Numbered from the stretch's first letter, positions 1-9,395 are shown. The stretch is 64,000 bases of DNA from JAKQEM01 sp964391185 (GCA_964391185.1 CAYMIX010000004.1:62001-126000); one strand, 5' to 3'. Translations and numbers: made by a program. Notes: generated by a model not told the origin, from the letters alone.

Positions 1-800
1 AGAATGAATACTGGGATGATGCCGAAGTGATGCACGTGATCGGCAAAGACATCGCGCGTTTCCATGCGCTCATCTGGCCGGCGATGCTCAAACATGCGGG
101 AATCCGCACACCAGATCGTCTCCTGATGCACGGATTTGTGACGAGCGAAGGGCAAAAAATGAGTAAGAGCTTGGGCAACGTTGTTGATCCTGTCGACGCA
201 CTCGCAAAATTCAGCGGTAACCCAGACCCTATTCGCTTTTTCCTCTGTCACGAAATTCCTGTCGGACGAGATGGAGATTTCAGCTGGAAGCGCTTAGAAG
301 AAATCTATGATAGTAAACTGCGCAATCAGCTTGGTAACATGCTGAACCGTGTGCTTGTGATGCTCAAGAAAGAAAACGCAGATCTGACAATTCCTGTGTC
401 TGCGGATGATCAAGAAGGAACGAAGGCGCTTTGGAAAACATACAGCGACGCCCTCGATGCATTTGATATTCACGCAGCTATCCAGATGATTACAACGGGA
501 ATCGATAAAATGAACGCGAACTTCAACGAAGCTCAGCCATGGAAAAAAGAAGGAGCAGACCGTCTCACGACACTTTCAACGTTTGCAGAATTGCTACGCC
601 TGACAGCGTTGATGCTTTTGCCATTCGTGCCAGATGCTGCCTATAGAATGTCGAAGCAGTTAAATGTGCCGTATGCAGAGTTGATGCTCGAGAAAACCTT
701 TGTGCTGACAGATGAACTCAAAGCCTGGGGCGGAGCGAAGGATTGGAAGAGAGTAGGCGAGCCATCGATACTGTTTGCACCGCTTGAACCGAAGGAGTAA
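1..800 (+). CDS. metG: Methionyl-tRNA synthetase, C-terminal part (5' truncated by window)
   Basis: Charges tRNA-Met with methionine in the cytoplasm. The reading frame is open from base 3, so the start lies outside the window; 266 residues are visible. The class I signature KMSKS is at 156-170, followed by an all-helical anticodon-binding domain containing the typical NFNEAQPWK stretch. No C-terminal tRNA-binding (EMAP-like) domain follows, so this is the short form. It ends 10 bases before the next gene, suggesting co-transcription. Confidence 0.96.
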   Translation, partial: NEYWDDAEVMHVIGKDIARFHALIWPAMLKHAGIRTPDRLLMHGFVTSEGQKMSKSLGNVVDPVDALAKFSGNPDPIRFFLCHEIPVGRDGDFSWKRLEEIYDSKLRNQLGNMLNRVLVMLKKENADLTIPVSADDQEGTKALWKTYSDALDAFDIHAAIQMITTGIDKMNANFNEAQPWKKEGADRLTTLSTFAELLRLTALMLLPFVPDAAYRMSKQLNVPYAELMLEKTFVLTDELKAWGGAKDWKRVGEPSILFAPLEPKE

Positions 801-810
801 ACATCGAGAT

Positions 811-1755
811 ATGCCGATCGACATCCAAGTACAGCCAGAATCGTTGCCGAAGCAGGATGAAGCAGTTCGCGATGCACATATTCGTTTTTTAGAGTGGCGT
901 AGAGAAGTAACGGCAAAAAAAGTACAAACGTTGTTGGATGCGCCAGCTGAAGATACGTGTGACCAGAAGATTTTGATGGGTTGGCGCAATACTGATCCGC
1001 AATGGAAAACAGCAATACATCTTCTGATGACAGAGCGTATTGGCCATATGCCAAATGAGAGGAAAGAATCCTTATTGAATGCCCTAGAAAGAATTATCCT
1101 CGAGGGTGGCGCGTCCGATTTATGTGAGCTTGCTACGGTCAGTAATGAGTATTTTGAGGTGGGTGATGATTCTTCGGAGACTGAAAAAGAATTGGTTAGG
1201 TTGGCAACAGAGTATATGCGAACAGCTATATCCTCTGAGGATCCAGCTGCTTCTGCTGAATATGCAGGAAAAGCGTGGCTTGCCATGCGAGCCCTACGTG
1301 GAGGGTCATTGTTACCTCGGGGCCGGACCGATCTCAGTGCATTGAATCGTTTTCCCAATGATGAGCTTTTGGAGCGATGTCGCGATCTGCTGATCGCACC
1401 TCCGAACAATGAGGTATTGTGTGAACTTTTGGCGTTTGTTGGTGAATGCGGCGATGAGACGTTTGTGCCCGTGCTCGGGAATATTCTCAGCACTGTTCCC
1501 GATGAGGGAGTTCTATCTTATACGATAAGAGCCCTTGGATATATTGGTGGTACTGAATCGTCGAGAGTGCTCATTCGTTTTATCAAAAAGCCCGGAACCT
1601 TAGTGAAACTCCAGCAATCGGCCTGGGAAGCTATCAATGCATTACGAACAGGGGGTTCAACAGATTGGTCTACGGGCGAAGATTTAAAAGATTGGGAACC
1701 TGCTGATCAATTAAGCCGATGGAAGACGCACAATCGGAGGATTGTCATAGTTTAA
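811..1755 (+). CDS. HEAT-repeat-like protein of unknown function
   Basis: Predicted soluble 314-residue protein with no signal peptide. The C-terminal third (about residues 200-290) has paired amphipathic helices of HEAT/armadillo type, for example VGECGDETFVPVLGNIL followed by IRALGYIGGTESSRVLIRF. This is a family-level guess. ATG 811 was chosen over an in-frame TTG at 775, which would overlap metG; GGAG of the metG 3' end lies about 14 bases upstream. Probably in one operon with metG. Function not recognised. Confidence 0.7.
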   Translation: MPIDIQVQPESLPKQDEAVRDAHIRFLEWRREVTAKKVQTLLDAPAEDTCDQKILMGWRNTDPQWKTAIHLLMTERIGHMPNERKESLLNALERIILEGGASDLCELATVSNEYFEVGDDSSETEKELVRLATEYMRTAISSEDPAASAEYAGKAWLAMRALRGGSLLPRGRTDLSALNRFPNDELLERCRDLLIAPPNNEVLCELLAFVGECGDETFVPVLGNILSTVPDEGVLSYTIRALGYIGGTESSRVLIRFIKKPGTLVKLQQSAWEAINALRTGGSTDWSTGEDLKDWEPADQLSRWKTHNRRIVIV

Positions 1756-1803
1756 GGATTGGCATTCTGGACCACTTCGCCGCTGACAATCGTTACGGGA
1801 CAT

Positions 1804-1832
1804 TTGACAATTTATGCAAATAAATGTATAAC
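1804..1832 (+). promoter_or_regulatory. Consensus sigma70-type promoter
   Basis: TTGACA at 1804-1809, a 17-base spacer, and TATAAC at 1827-1832. It is the best-matching promoter in this part of the window. Transcription would start near 1839, just before the ribosome site AGGAAGGA of a 41-codon reading frame, and would continue into the PUR-family gene at 2091. Confidence 0.75.
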
Positions 1833-1846
1833 TTATAGGAAGGAAT

Positions 1847-1972
1847 ATGTCCTTTGCGGACTTAAGCCAACCGGGCGTTCCTTCGTTTCTCCTCTTGGAT
1901 CGCCCACCGCTTTCAGAGCACCGGGCCCCAAGAGGAGATTTTTTTGTTGTCCAATATCTGCTCATATCATAG
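1847..1972 (+). CDS. Possible 41-residue small protein or leader peptide
   Basis: ATG at 1847 follows AGGAAGGA with ideal spacing and lies just downstream of the consensus promoter at 1804-1832. The product begins MSFADLSQPGVPSFLLLDRP and ends VVQYLLIS. It has no clear membrane segment and matches nothing I recognise. The 335-base stretch 1756-2090 between the HEAT-like gene and the PUR gene holds only this frame and the promoter; I see no structured RNA there. It could be a leader ORF controlling the PUR gene or an independent microprotein. Confidence 0.4.
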   Translation: MSFADLSQPGVPSFLLLDRPPLSEHRAPRGDFFVVQYLLIS

Positions 1973-2090
1973 AGTACACTCGTTCCGGGATTGCGAGCTC
2001 GTTGAGGACGACTCAGGAGACGCCACCAGAGGAGCATGGTTACACTGCACACCAACTACAACGTGCAGATATTTATTCCCCAATTTATCT

Positions 2091-2402
2091 ATGTTTGATC
2101 CAATGTCCGAACTTGCTGGCAGCGGTATGCCACAGGAAGATCGCCCTGCGATGCCTCCTCAGCAGCAGTTCAATAACAATGCAGCCGGAGGACGTAGTTT
2201 TGCGCAGGATGTTCACTCTGTGACAATCCACGCTCGCCAGCGCACCTTCTATATCGACTTGAAGCAGTCCGGCAACGGCCGCTTCTTCAAGGTTTCCGAG
2301 AAGTCCCGCGGCGGTCAGAAGACAACAATCATGTTCGATTCTGAAGATCTTGATAAGTTCATCGCAGCTTTCCAGGAAATGAAGACGAAGCTTGAGGCGT
2401 AA
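2091..2402 (+). CDS. PUR-family (DUF3276) nucleic-acid-binding protein
   Basis: 103 residues. After a Gln/Asn-rich N-terminal tail, residues about 35-100 form one PUR repeat: VHSVTIHARQRTFYIDLKQS, then GRFFKVSEKSRGGQKTTIMF and a closing helix. This matches small bacterial PUR-alpha-like proteins that bind single-stranded DNA/RNA as dimers. The ATG at 2091 has no ribosome site; transcription probably comes from the promoter at 1804. A strong terminator follows at 2418. Confidence 0.82.
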   Translation: MFDPMSELAGSGMPQEDRPAMPPQQQFNNNAAGGRSFAQDVHSVTIHARQRTFYIDLKQSGNGRFFKVSEKSRGGQKTTIMFDSEDLDKFIAAFQEMKTKLEA

Positions 2403-2417
2403 GCTATTTGCATATCA

Positions 2418-2459
2418 AAGCGTGTCGCCCTTCGTCGTGCTCAGGGTGACACGCTTTTT
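2418..2459 (+). terminator. Rho-independent terminator built from a family-A palindrome
   Basis: AAGCGTGTCGCCC pairs with GGGTGACACGCTT (one mismatch) across a 13-base loop and is followed by a T run. The stem carries the GTGTC...GACAC ends of the repeat family found at more than ten other places in this window, so a repeat copy appears to serve as the terminator of the PUR gene. Confidence 0.85.
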
Positions 2460-2500
2460 ATATAGCTCGGTGTCATGGTGAGCCCGACGAACCATACTGC

Positions 2501-3379
2501 TTACCGTCGTCCCCGTCTCCACTCCTCCGCAAACATTTCCTTCTTTCCTGGTGGTTGGAGTTTTATTACATGCAGTGTTGTTTCGTTCCCGCATCCAACA
2601 GGAATGGAATGTTGTTCCTGTGTCAGTGATGTTTCGATGAGCTTCACTGTCACGCCCATGACATCACACGTAACACCTGGCCATGGATTGAGTGCACGCA
2701 CGCGTCTGTCTATATCGATAGCAGTTGTCTTCTCACGATCAGCGATGCCATCTTCTTTTTCAAGTTTGCGACAAAAGGTCACACCTTCGGTTGGTTGAGG
2801 CTTCGGATCAAGTGGTTGTTTGAGCGTTTCTACAAGGAGGTTTGCACCAAGAGCGCTCAATGTTTTTCGTAACTCCGTCGCAGTGTCTCGCAATCCAATC
2901 GGCAAACGTGCGACAGAAAGAATTGGTCCCGCATCAAGCTCTTGCACCATCACCTGAACGGTTACGCCTGTTTCGGTATCACCACTGAGAACTGCATGTT
3001 CAACAGGGGATGCACCTCGCCAGCGAGGGAGAATACTTCCGTGCACATTCACTGCGGCGATCGCAGGAACTTCGAGAACTGTTTGGGATAAAATTTTTCC
3101 GTACGCAACGACGACGAGGAAGTCGGGTTGCAATTCAGGATGTGCATTGATGTAGGGCAAAAGTTCCTCATTCACATTCCCTGGCTGCAGTACAGGAATG
3201 CCCAATTGTTCCGCAGCAACTTTTACAGCTGGAGGTGTGATTTCTTTTTTTCGTCCCACAGGTTTATCCGGTTGGGTGACCACAAGCTTCACGCTGAATG
3301 CGGGATCGGCAACGAGTGCTTGCAATGCAGGGACTGCGAAGTCTGGGGTTCCACAGAAAATAATTGTTGACGGTTGCAT
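2501..3379 (-). CDS. fmt: Methionyl-tRNA formyltransferase
   Basis: Formylates Met-tRNA for initiation using 10-formyl-THF. 292 residues. N-terminal IIFCGTPDFAVPAL and the catalytic/folate region NVHGSILPRWRGASP with Asn, His and the later Asp in ELDAGPIL are all present. The C-terminal OB domain includes ALNPWPGV. ATG 3379 gives the normal family N terminus; a GTG at 3409 would add ten residues. Convergent with the PUR gene. Confidence 0.95.
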   Translation of the reverse strand: MQPSTIIFCGTPDFAVPALQALVADPAFSVKLVVTQPDKPVGRKKEITPPAVKVAAEQLGIPVLQPGNVNEELLPYINAHPELQPDFLVVVAYGKILSQTVLEVPAIAAVNVHGSILPRWRGASPVEHAVLSGDTETGVTVQVMVQELDAGPILSVARLPIGLRDTATELRKTLSALGANLLVETLKQPLDPKPQPTEGVTFCRKLEKEDGIADREKTTAIDIDRRVRALNPWPGVTCDVMGVTVKLIETSLTQEQHSIPVGCGNETTLHVIKLQPPGKKEMFAEEWRRGRR

Positions 3380-3557
3380 GCGACGATATTGAAGCTTCGC
3401 GACGCGCACTGCAAGTCTGAGCGATATTCAATTGCAAACGTCGAAAAAATTTTTCGTTAACTACATGTCACAAACATGTATCGCATTCCGAGTGTGTATT
3501 AGTCGCAATGTCAGTTCTTTGTTGTTTGAGCGTCTTCGCCATAGGATAAATCCCTTT

Positions 3558-4562
3558 ATGGTTCAGCATTCAGATGCTCAGGCTTTCAGTGACATGCTCC
3601 GTAGTGCTGAACGTGTAGTGTGCGTGTGTCATCGCGGTCCTGATGGAGATGCTATTGGTTCTCTTATAGGAATTGCGCTACTCATAGAGCAAAATATGAA
3701 AGGGAAATCCGTGCAGTTATGGTGTGTCGACGATGTTCCAGAGTCATTCTTATTTTTGCCAAATGTTGGACGCATTCAAGAGCCGAGTGAACTCAAGAAA
3801 GGAGATGTGATCGTGACAGTCGACAGTGCAGAACCAAAACTGACAGACATGCACGTGTCCCATCCACACATGTTTGATGGTACATATCCACTCATAAAAA
3901 TTGATCATCATCCCAATAGTCCAGGCTTTGGAAAGCTCAATATTGTTTTACCGGAAGCTGCATCAACATGCGAAATCATTGTGCAGATTGCTGATGAATT
4001 AAGCTGGAAGATAGAACCTGATGTTGCGACGGTTCTTCTCACGGGAGTATTTACCGATACCGGCGGATTACTCCATAGCAACACAACATCACAAGTGTAT
4101 CGCACCGTTGCGCGCTTACTTCGTGCGGGTGCGCGTCAGCAGCAAATAGTTGGTGCAGTATTCCGTACGGCGAAGCTCAGTACGCTGAAGCTCTGGGGAC
4201 GCGTGCTCGAAAAAATTTCTGTGACCGAAGAAGGTGGAGCAGTGTCTGCGGTGACAGAAGGGGACTTCCGCGCGACAGGTGCAGAATATTCTGAGCTTGC
4301 TGGAGCGATCGATTACGTGAATGCGATTCCGGGCATGCGCTTCTCGATGATTCTCTCCGAACGTGATGGTAAAGTAAAAGGCAGCCTGCGCACACTCCGT
4401 GATGATGTCGATGTCGCGGCTATGGCAGGGAAGTTCCACGGCGGTGGACACAAGAAAGCTGCAGGCTTTGCGGTATCGGGAAAGCTCCGACCAGAAATGA
4501 GATGGAAAGTCATTGAAGAACAACAACCTCCGTCGAAGAACGAGAAAACGAAGAACGAATGA
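3558..4562 (+). CDS. DHH/DHHA1 phosphoesterase, NrnA-like nanoRNase/pAp phosphatase
   Basis: 334 residues. DHH-domain motifs are in order: HRGPDGDAIGS, VDSAEP, IDHHPNSP and FTDTGG (Mn-binding Asp/His), then a DHHA1 domain ending GGGHKKAAGF. This architecture cleaves short oligoribonucleotides and 3'-phosphoadenosine 5'-phosphate. Start ATG 3558; upstream in-frame codons are less likely. The last residues, SKNEKTKNE, come from a palindromic repeat (4536-4604) shared with the convergent virB4-like gene. Confidence 0.88.
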   Translation: MVQHSDAQAFSDMLRSAERVVCVCHRGPDGDAIGSLIGIALLIEQNMKGKSVQLWCVDDVPESFLFLPNVGRIQEPSELKKGDVIVTVDSAEPKLTDMHVSHPHMFDGTYPLIKIDHHPNSPGFGKLNIVLPEAASTCEIIVQIADELSWKIEPDVATVLLTGVFTDTGGLLHSNTTSQVYRTVARLLRAGARQQQIVGAVFRTAKLSTLKLWGRVLEKISVTEEGGAVSAVTEGDFRATGAEYSELAGAIDYVNAIPGMRFSMILSERDGKVKGSLRTLRDDVDVAAMAGKFHGGGHKKAAGFAVSGKLRPEMRWKVIEEQQPPSKNEKTKNE

Positions 4563-4604
4563 TCGTTACTCGTTCTTTGTTGATTCGTTATTCGTCAATG
4601 TATC
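4536..4604. repeat. Degenerate hairpin repeat (family B) between two convergent genes
   Basis: Left arm CGAAGAACGAGAAAACGAAG and a right arm of CGTTCTTTG / ATTCGTTATTCG units form an imperfect palindrome. It encodes the C-terminal tails of both convergent genes (KNEKTKNE on +, NNESTKNE on -) and may act as a bidirectional terminator. Confidence 0.7.
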
Positions 4605-6545
4605 TGCAGCATCATCTTTCACCTTATTCGCAGCCAACACTTCAGATGGCTTTGTCGTGATGAGCGCAGACTCCTCCGGACTTGCGACCACTTCCATCGC
4701 CACGTGTTTGTACCCTGCGAAGAGAATTCCTTGTCCGACATCGGAGTTTAGAAGTACGTACTTTTCTCCATCAGTGAGGTAGAAGAGTTTCTGCAAGTTA
4801 TCGACAGTTGTCGGTGATTGCTTGAGAAGTACTTGCAGTGCGGAGTTTGTGATGATCGGCTTGCCGAACGGAGATTCAACGAAGTCATCGATGTCCTGCG
4901 TGATGGTTGTGACACCAAGGTAATACTTGCGTGCGCGCTTTACGATGCCATAGAGGAAGCGTGCAGAGTCTTCGTGTTGCATCAGGTTCCATGCTTCGTC
5001 GATGACGAGCAGGCGCTTCTTGAGGTTGGCTCGAATGCGGTTCCATAGGAAGTTCAACACGATATAAATCGCGATTGGGCGGAGCTGTTCTTCAAGGTCA
5101 CGAATCTGGAACACGATCATTTGAGCGTCGAGCTCAACGTTCGTCTTCTGGTCGAAGAGTCCGGCGAAGCTTCCTGTTGTGTACTTCTGAAGAATCTGTG
5201 CCATGTTTTCACCACCCTCAGTCGTCATAAGAACGTCGACCAATTGCTGCAAGGTCGGTGGGTCCATGTCGCCGGGATTCGGTGTTGTCAGTGTGATCCC
5301 ATTGAGTGCATATGTATCGATAATTGCTTTATCGAGCACGCCGTCTTCGCTTGGAGTTATAGGGCCAAGCATAAGGCGAAGGAGGCCGTGCAAGTTAATA
5401 ACAGCAGCGCGCAATACTTCACCGACTGCGGCATCGTCTCCGCGAACAGCTTTAGGGAGATCAAATGGATTGATGCGGAAGTTGCTCTGAATCGAGAGGG
5501 GAATGAAGCTTCCTCCAACTGCCTGGCACAGGTTTGTGTATTCATTTTCTGGGTCGATGACGAGCACTTCTGTTCCGAGCATCATGTAGCGCAAAAGTTC
5601 GAGCTTTGCCGTGAAAGATTTACCAGCTCCAGATGTAGCGAAGATGTTGCTGTTCGCGTTTGGTAAATCAAAACGATCGAAGATAATCAGCGAATCGTTG
5701 TGACGGTTGATGCCATAAAGAATTCCATGATCGTCTGTGAGGTCGGAGCTGGAGAAGGGGAAGCTCGCAGCCAACGGTGACGTGTTCATGTTACGGTTGA
5801 TTTCGATTTCATCGAGACAGATTGGGAGTGTCGACGTCCATGCATGTTCCATCTGGAACATCGCAGGCTTTGTCAGCACAAGCTTTCCTCCAAGAACAGA
5901 TTCGATGTCTGTCTGAACTTTCTTGAGGCGTGCTTCGTCTTCTGCATAAATCGTGATGTACATGCCGAACTGGAAGAGCTTCTCCTGGCCACGAGCGAGG
6001 AGGTCGCGCAGTTCTTCTGCATCTTGCAACGCAGCTTCAAGCGTCGGATCGCGAACGATTCCGCGCTGTTCCAACATACGAATACTTGAGCGCAATTCCG
6101 CAACTTTCTTGCGGAGCATTTTCATAATCGCCTTATTAGAACTTGGGAAAATGAAGTGCGAAATATCCATCGTCGCATCTTGGTTGATGGTCTGTGCCAT
6201 CCAGTTTGGATAGATATAGTTTGGCCAGTTGTACACATACAACGTGCGAACATACATGTCGTTAATGATGATGTCTTTGTTGCGCACTTGTAATCCTGAA
6301 GGCGCGATCAAATCCAGCATTTTCTGCAACCCTTCCTCATAACGCTTAATAACCTGACGATCATCAGGGGAAAGTGTTTCATCGGACTTCTTTTTCTCGA
6401 GTAATTCATCTGCACGCTTCGTAAGACCCAATAGATCATCAATAGCTTCGATCAGCGGGCTTGCTGGGTGCATATTCATGTTCGGAGCCTGCCCGACTAG
6501 GGTTTCGTTCAGGCGGGCCGGGTTTGGTGTTGGTATGTCGGACAT
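4566..6545 (-). CDS. VirB4/TraC-like type IV secretion ATPase
   Basis: 659 residues. Walker A (ATSGAGKSFTAK) is at about 303-314, IDPENEYTNL follows, and Walker B LLVIDEAWNLM is at about 512-522. This is the C-terminal motor of VirB4 ATPases that power type IV secretion or conjugative pili. The first 30 residues contain a GC-rich palindrome (6487-6522) read in frame. A -10 TATAAT lies at 6562-6567, 16 bases before the ATG, with no ribosome site. Upstream is a lipoprotein gene; no other VirB genes are adjacent, so the machine must be assembled from dispersed genes (see the pilin at 45504). Confidence 0.88.
   Translation of the reverse strand: MSDIPTPNPARLNETLVGQAPNMNMHPASPLIEAIDDLLGLTKRADELLEKKKSDETLSPDDRQVIKRYEEGLQKMLDLIAPSGLQVRNKDIIINDMYVRTLYVYNWPNYIYPNWMAQTINQDATMDISHFIFPSSNKAIMKMLRKKVAELRSSIRMLEQRGIVRDPTLEAALQDAEELRDLLARGQEKLFQFGMYITIYAEDEARLKKVQTDIESVLGGKLVLTKPAMFQMEHAWTSTLPICLDEIEINRNMNTSPLAASFPFSSSDLTDDHGILYGINRHNDSLIIFDRFDLPNANSNIFATSGAGKSFTAKLELLRYMMLGTEVLVIDPENEYTNLCQAVGGSFIPLSIQSNFRINPFDLPKAVRGDDAAVGEVLRAAVINLHGLLRLMLGPITPSEDGVLDKAIIDTYALNGITLTTPNPGDMDPPTLQQLVDVLMTTEGGENMAQILQKYTTGSFAGLFDQKTNVELDAQMIVFQIRDLEEQLRPIAIYIVLNFLWNRIRANLKKRLLVIDEAWNLMQHEDSARFLYGIVKRARKYYLGVTTITQDIDDFVESPFGKPIITNSALQVLLKQSPTTVDNLQKLFYLTDGEKYVLLNSDVGQGILFAGYKHVAMEVVASPEESALITTKPSEVLAANKVKDDAADTLTNNESTKNE
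6487..6522. repeat. GC-rich palindrome (family C) inside the virB4-like gene
   Basis: GCCTGCCCGACTAGGGTTTC and CAGGCGGGCCGGG form an imperfect inverted repeat. It is read in frame as part of the N-terminal tail of the ATPase. It resembles the insert at 14103-14138. Confidence 0.6.
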
Positions 6546-6595
6546 GTTGAATTATCTATTAATTATAGCAGAAATACCCTTTACCCGCAATCACC

Positions 6596-7432
6596 TCAAT
6601 TGGCGTTTGGGTCTATTAAACTGCGGTCAAACCCCGAATTACGCCTGTCTCGGTAGGTCCCATTCTCGATGAGCCCAAGGTCATCTACACCCGGCACATC
6701 TATCACTTTAATGCCCGCAATGAAGGCATCGCGGTTCGTATTGAGTGCAGCGAGCCTTTCTCCGGCTACTTCGATGAGATCTTTGAATAATCTGATGATG
6801 CTGCGCTGTTTATCTTCGCGTGCTTCTACCTCAGCAAGTGTTGTTTCGGCTTCTATCAGGCGTTCTTGCAGGCTACCTGCGGTCGAGAAGTTCTCTTCAC
6901 GGATAGAAACGTTTAATGCACGCTGAATATCGCCAGCTTCCTTGCGTGCTTCACGGCGTTCATCGGAAATAGTGTCTGCTTCCTGTTCGAGTGCTTCTAA
7001 ACGGATTTCGCTCACACTGCGCAATTGGGTTAATTCTCGTACGTAATCATCAAATGCGTTAGGGCGTTCGGTACTGCGATTGAGCATATCCATCACATCC
7101 ACCTGAAGCATGCTTCCAAACTCTTCTAAAAGCGCGAATGCTTCATCTTGGATACGGTCATCATCAAAGAGATATTCCATCTGTGCACTGATTCCTTCGA
7201 GAGCACTTTTGAACACCGACGTATGCATGATGAAATTCGACATATACACACCGAGCAACGCACTCGGGTGGAGTGGTTGTGCGAAGAGTAATTGCCGTGT
7301 CATTTCCTGCGTCCACAATGCGGCGTATGTCGCGATCGTTTGGCGAGGCGAATTGTTGCTTCCCAACCATGAGCAGTTGGAAAGTAAGAGTGACATTGCG
7401 ATGAGTGCGGTGAGTCTGTGTGAACTTTTCAC
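6596..7432 (-). CDS. Lipoprotein with coiled-coil region
   Basis: 278 residues from GTG 7432. The N terminus VKSSHRLTALIAMSLLLSNC is a textbook lipoprotein signal with Cys at the cleavage site. Residues about 125-215 form a long charged coiled coil with many Glu/Arg. TATAAT at 7439-7444 lies exactly six bases before this GTG, with TTGTGC 17 bases further upstream, so the mRNA is predicted leaderless; longer starts at 7450/7465 would fall inside or before the promoter. It lies directly upstream of the VirB4-like gene and may belong to the same envelope machine. No family recognised. Confidence 0.78.
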   Translation of the reverse strand: MKSSHRLTALIAMSLLLSNCSWLGSNNSPRQTIATYAALWTQEMTRQLLFAQPLHPSALLGVYMSNFIMHTSVFKSALEGISAQMEYLFDDDRIQDEAFALLEEFGSMLQVDVMDMLNRSTERPNAFDDYVRELTQLRSVSEIRLEALEQEADTISDERREARKEAGDIQRALNVSIREENFSTAGSLQERLIEAETTLAEVEAREDKQRSIIRLFKDLIEVAGERLAALNTNRDAFIAGIKVIDVPGVDDLGLIENGTYRDRRNSGFDRSLIDPNAN

Positions 7433-7438
7433 TACATT

Positions 7439-7467
7439 ATTATAGCGCATTTTTGCGTTTGGCACAA
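7439..7467 (-). promoter_or_regulatory. Promoter of the leaderless lipoprotein gene
   Basis: On the minus strand: TTGTGC (7467-7462), 17 bases, TATAAT (7444-7439), six bases, then GTG at 7432. The predicted transcription start coincides with the start codon. The remaining gap 7466-7667 holds no gene. Confidence 0.7.
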
Positions 7468-7667
7468 TATATGGCTTATTAATGCCAAAATCGATGATTC
7501 ACATAGTGCCGAATACATGATGTCGTCAGGCATTTTTACATCCTAAAAATGTGCACAAAACGTGAGTATTTTATGTGTGCAAGATCAAATAATTATTTCA
7601 ACTAGATGGGTCATTTATATCTGATACAGTTCAGCCAATTTCCGCATAGAACTTTTGTTCATGTCCC

Positions 7668-9365
7668 ATGTTTGACCACCTGACTTCAGAGGCTAAACAG
7701 ATTCTCGAAACGATCGAGGGCCTTACCGACGTTGTTGTCACCTGGGAGCCACCTCGGGAAGCTGGTCATGGAGATCTTTCGACGACGGTTTGTCTGCGTG
7801 CGGGAAAAATACTTGGCAAGAAACCTCAGGACGTTGCAAAAGTTCTTGCTGATGGACTCCAGAATTCTCCATCGATCGAAAAAGTTGAAGTCGCGGGTCC
7901 GGGGTATGTAAACGTGTGGCTCAAGCCACACGTGTTGCTCGAACAATTGGATACCGTGAGGAAGCATGTGTCACCAAAGAAAACGCGCAAAGAAGATCCA
8001 GTGATCGTCGAATATTCACAACCAAACATTGCAAAGCCACTCGGCATCCACCACCTCATAGGGACGGTGATTGGCCAATCGGTTGCAAATATGTACGAGC
8101 ACACAGGCTTTCCTGTCATTAAATGGAACTACATCGGCGATTGGGGTACACAGTTTGGCAAGCTCTCTGTCGCATTTGAAAAATGGGGAACGAAGCCAGC
8201 GTCCAAGTGTACGATCGATGAATTGCTCGCGCTCTACGTAAAATTCCATCAGGAAGTAGAAAAGGATGAGACGCTGGAAGCACAAGGACGTGAAGCATCG
8301 CGCAAGCTTGAACAAGGCGATAAAGAGCTTCGAAAGTTTTGGAAAGATGTCGTCACCGTGACAAAAGCTTCGTTATCAGATGTATACCGTCGCTTGCACG
8401 CGTCGTTTGATTTGGATCTCGGCGAGAGTTTTTACGAAGATAAAATGGAGCCTATTTTGGCTGAGGGAAAGAAAAAGAAAGTATTTACCGAAGGAAAAGA
8501 AGGAGCGCTCATTGTTGCATTCTCCGAAGAGAAGAATATGACGCCATATGTGGTGCAACGCGGTGATGGAGGAACGCTTTATTCCACGCGCGATATCGCT
8601 CAAATGCGTTATCGCATTGACACATACCATCCACAGAAGATTTTAATTTTTACCGATATCGCTCAGAAGCTGCACTTCGAGCAGTTGGTAGAAACGTGCA
8701 TCATGCTGGGATGGGATCTACCTGCCTTTGAAAACGTGCTCTTCGGACGTATGCGTTTTACCGATAGTGCGATGAGTACTCGCAAAGGAAATATTCTTAA
8801 GCTCCAAGAAGTACTGGATGAAGCGGTTAGCCGCGCAACCAAGATTCTCGAAGAGCGTGGCGATGCCATACAGACCGATGATCCTGCGGACCTCGCAGAG
8901 ATGATGGGCGTGGGGGCGCTCGTGTATGGCATCGTCAGCCAGAATAGAAAGATGGACATCGTGTTCGATTGGGACAAGATGCTCAGTTTCGATGGAAACA
9001 GTGCCCCATATTTGCAGTACACACACGCGCGTGCGAAGTCTGTCTTGCGCAAAGCGGGTATCGAAGAAGGCGAGATTGGAGTGGGAGACATCGCAGAGCT
9101 TTCAGCACACGAGCGCAATCTACTCACCAAACTTTTGCAATTTCCCACAGTGATCGAAAACGCACGTCATGAACATTTGCCGCATAAGCTCGCGAATTAT
9201 TTGTTTGAGCTCAGCCAAATATTCAATGCGTTTTACAACGTCGAGAATATTCTTCAATCAGAAGAGCCACAGCGCAGTTTGCGTCTTTCACTTACGTCTC
9301 ACACTGCTGCCGTTCTGAAGAGCGGCGCCTCCCTCTTGACGATTCGTGTTCCGGATCGCATGTAA
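7668..9365 (+). CDS. argS: Arginyl-tRNA synthetase
   Basis: Charges tRNA-Arg. 565 residues, full length. An N-terminal Arg-specific additional domain comes first, then the HIGH-equivalent GIHHLIGT (residues 126-133) and the KMSKS-equivalent MSTRKGN (369-375). A DALR anticodon-binding domain closes the protein (YLFELSQIFNAFYN). No ribosome site and no clear -10 at the expected distance. A lipoprotein gene follows 30 bases downstream. Confidence 0.96.
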   Translation: MFDHLTSEAKQILETIEGLTDVVVTWEPPREAGHGDLSTTVCLRAGKILGKKPQDVAKVLADGLQNSPSIEKVEVAGPGYVNVWLKPHVLLEQLDTVRKHVSPKKTRKEDPVIVEYSQPNIAKPLGIHHLIGTVIGQSVANMYEHTGFPVIKWNYIGDWGTQFGKLSVAFEKWGTKPASKCTIDELLALYVKFHQEVEKDETLEAQGREASRKLEQGDKELRKFWKDVVTVTKASLSDVYRRLHASFDLDLGESFYEDKMEPILAEGKKKKVFTEGKEGALIVAFSEEKNMTPYVVQRGDGGTLYSTRDIAQMRYRIDTYHPQKILIFTDIAQKLHFEQLVETCIMLGWDLPAFENVLFGRMRFTDSAMSTRKGNILKLQEVLDEAVSRATKILEERGDAIQTDDPADLAEMMGVGALVYGIVSQNRKMDIVFDWDKMLSFDGNSAPYLQYTHARAKSVLRKAGIEEGEIGVGDIAELSAHERNLLTKLLQFPTVIENARHEHLPHKLANYLFELSQIFNAFYNVENILQSEEPQRSLRLSLTSHTAAVLKSGASLLTIRVPDRM

Positions 9366-9395
9366 CATCCTTCCTCCTTTTTCCATTTTTTGTGT

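Noticed and set aside
1756..2090. Possible structured RNA (RNase P RNA, tmRNA or similar) in the gene-free stretch
   Set aside because: No conserved core sequences or long pairing were found; a promoter and a short frame account for the signals.
7466..7667. T-box or other riboswitch before argS
   Set aside because: No T-box sequence, specifier stem or terminator/antiterminator pair could be seen.
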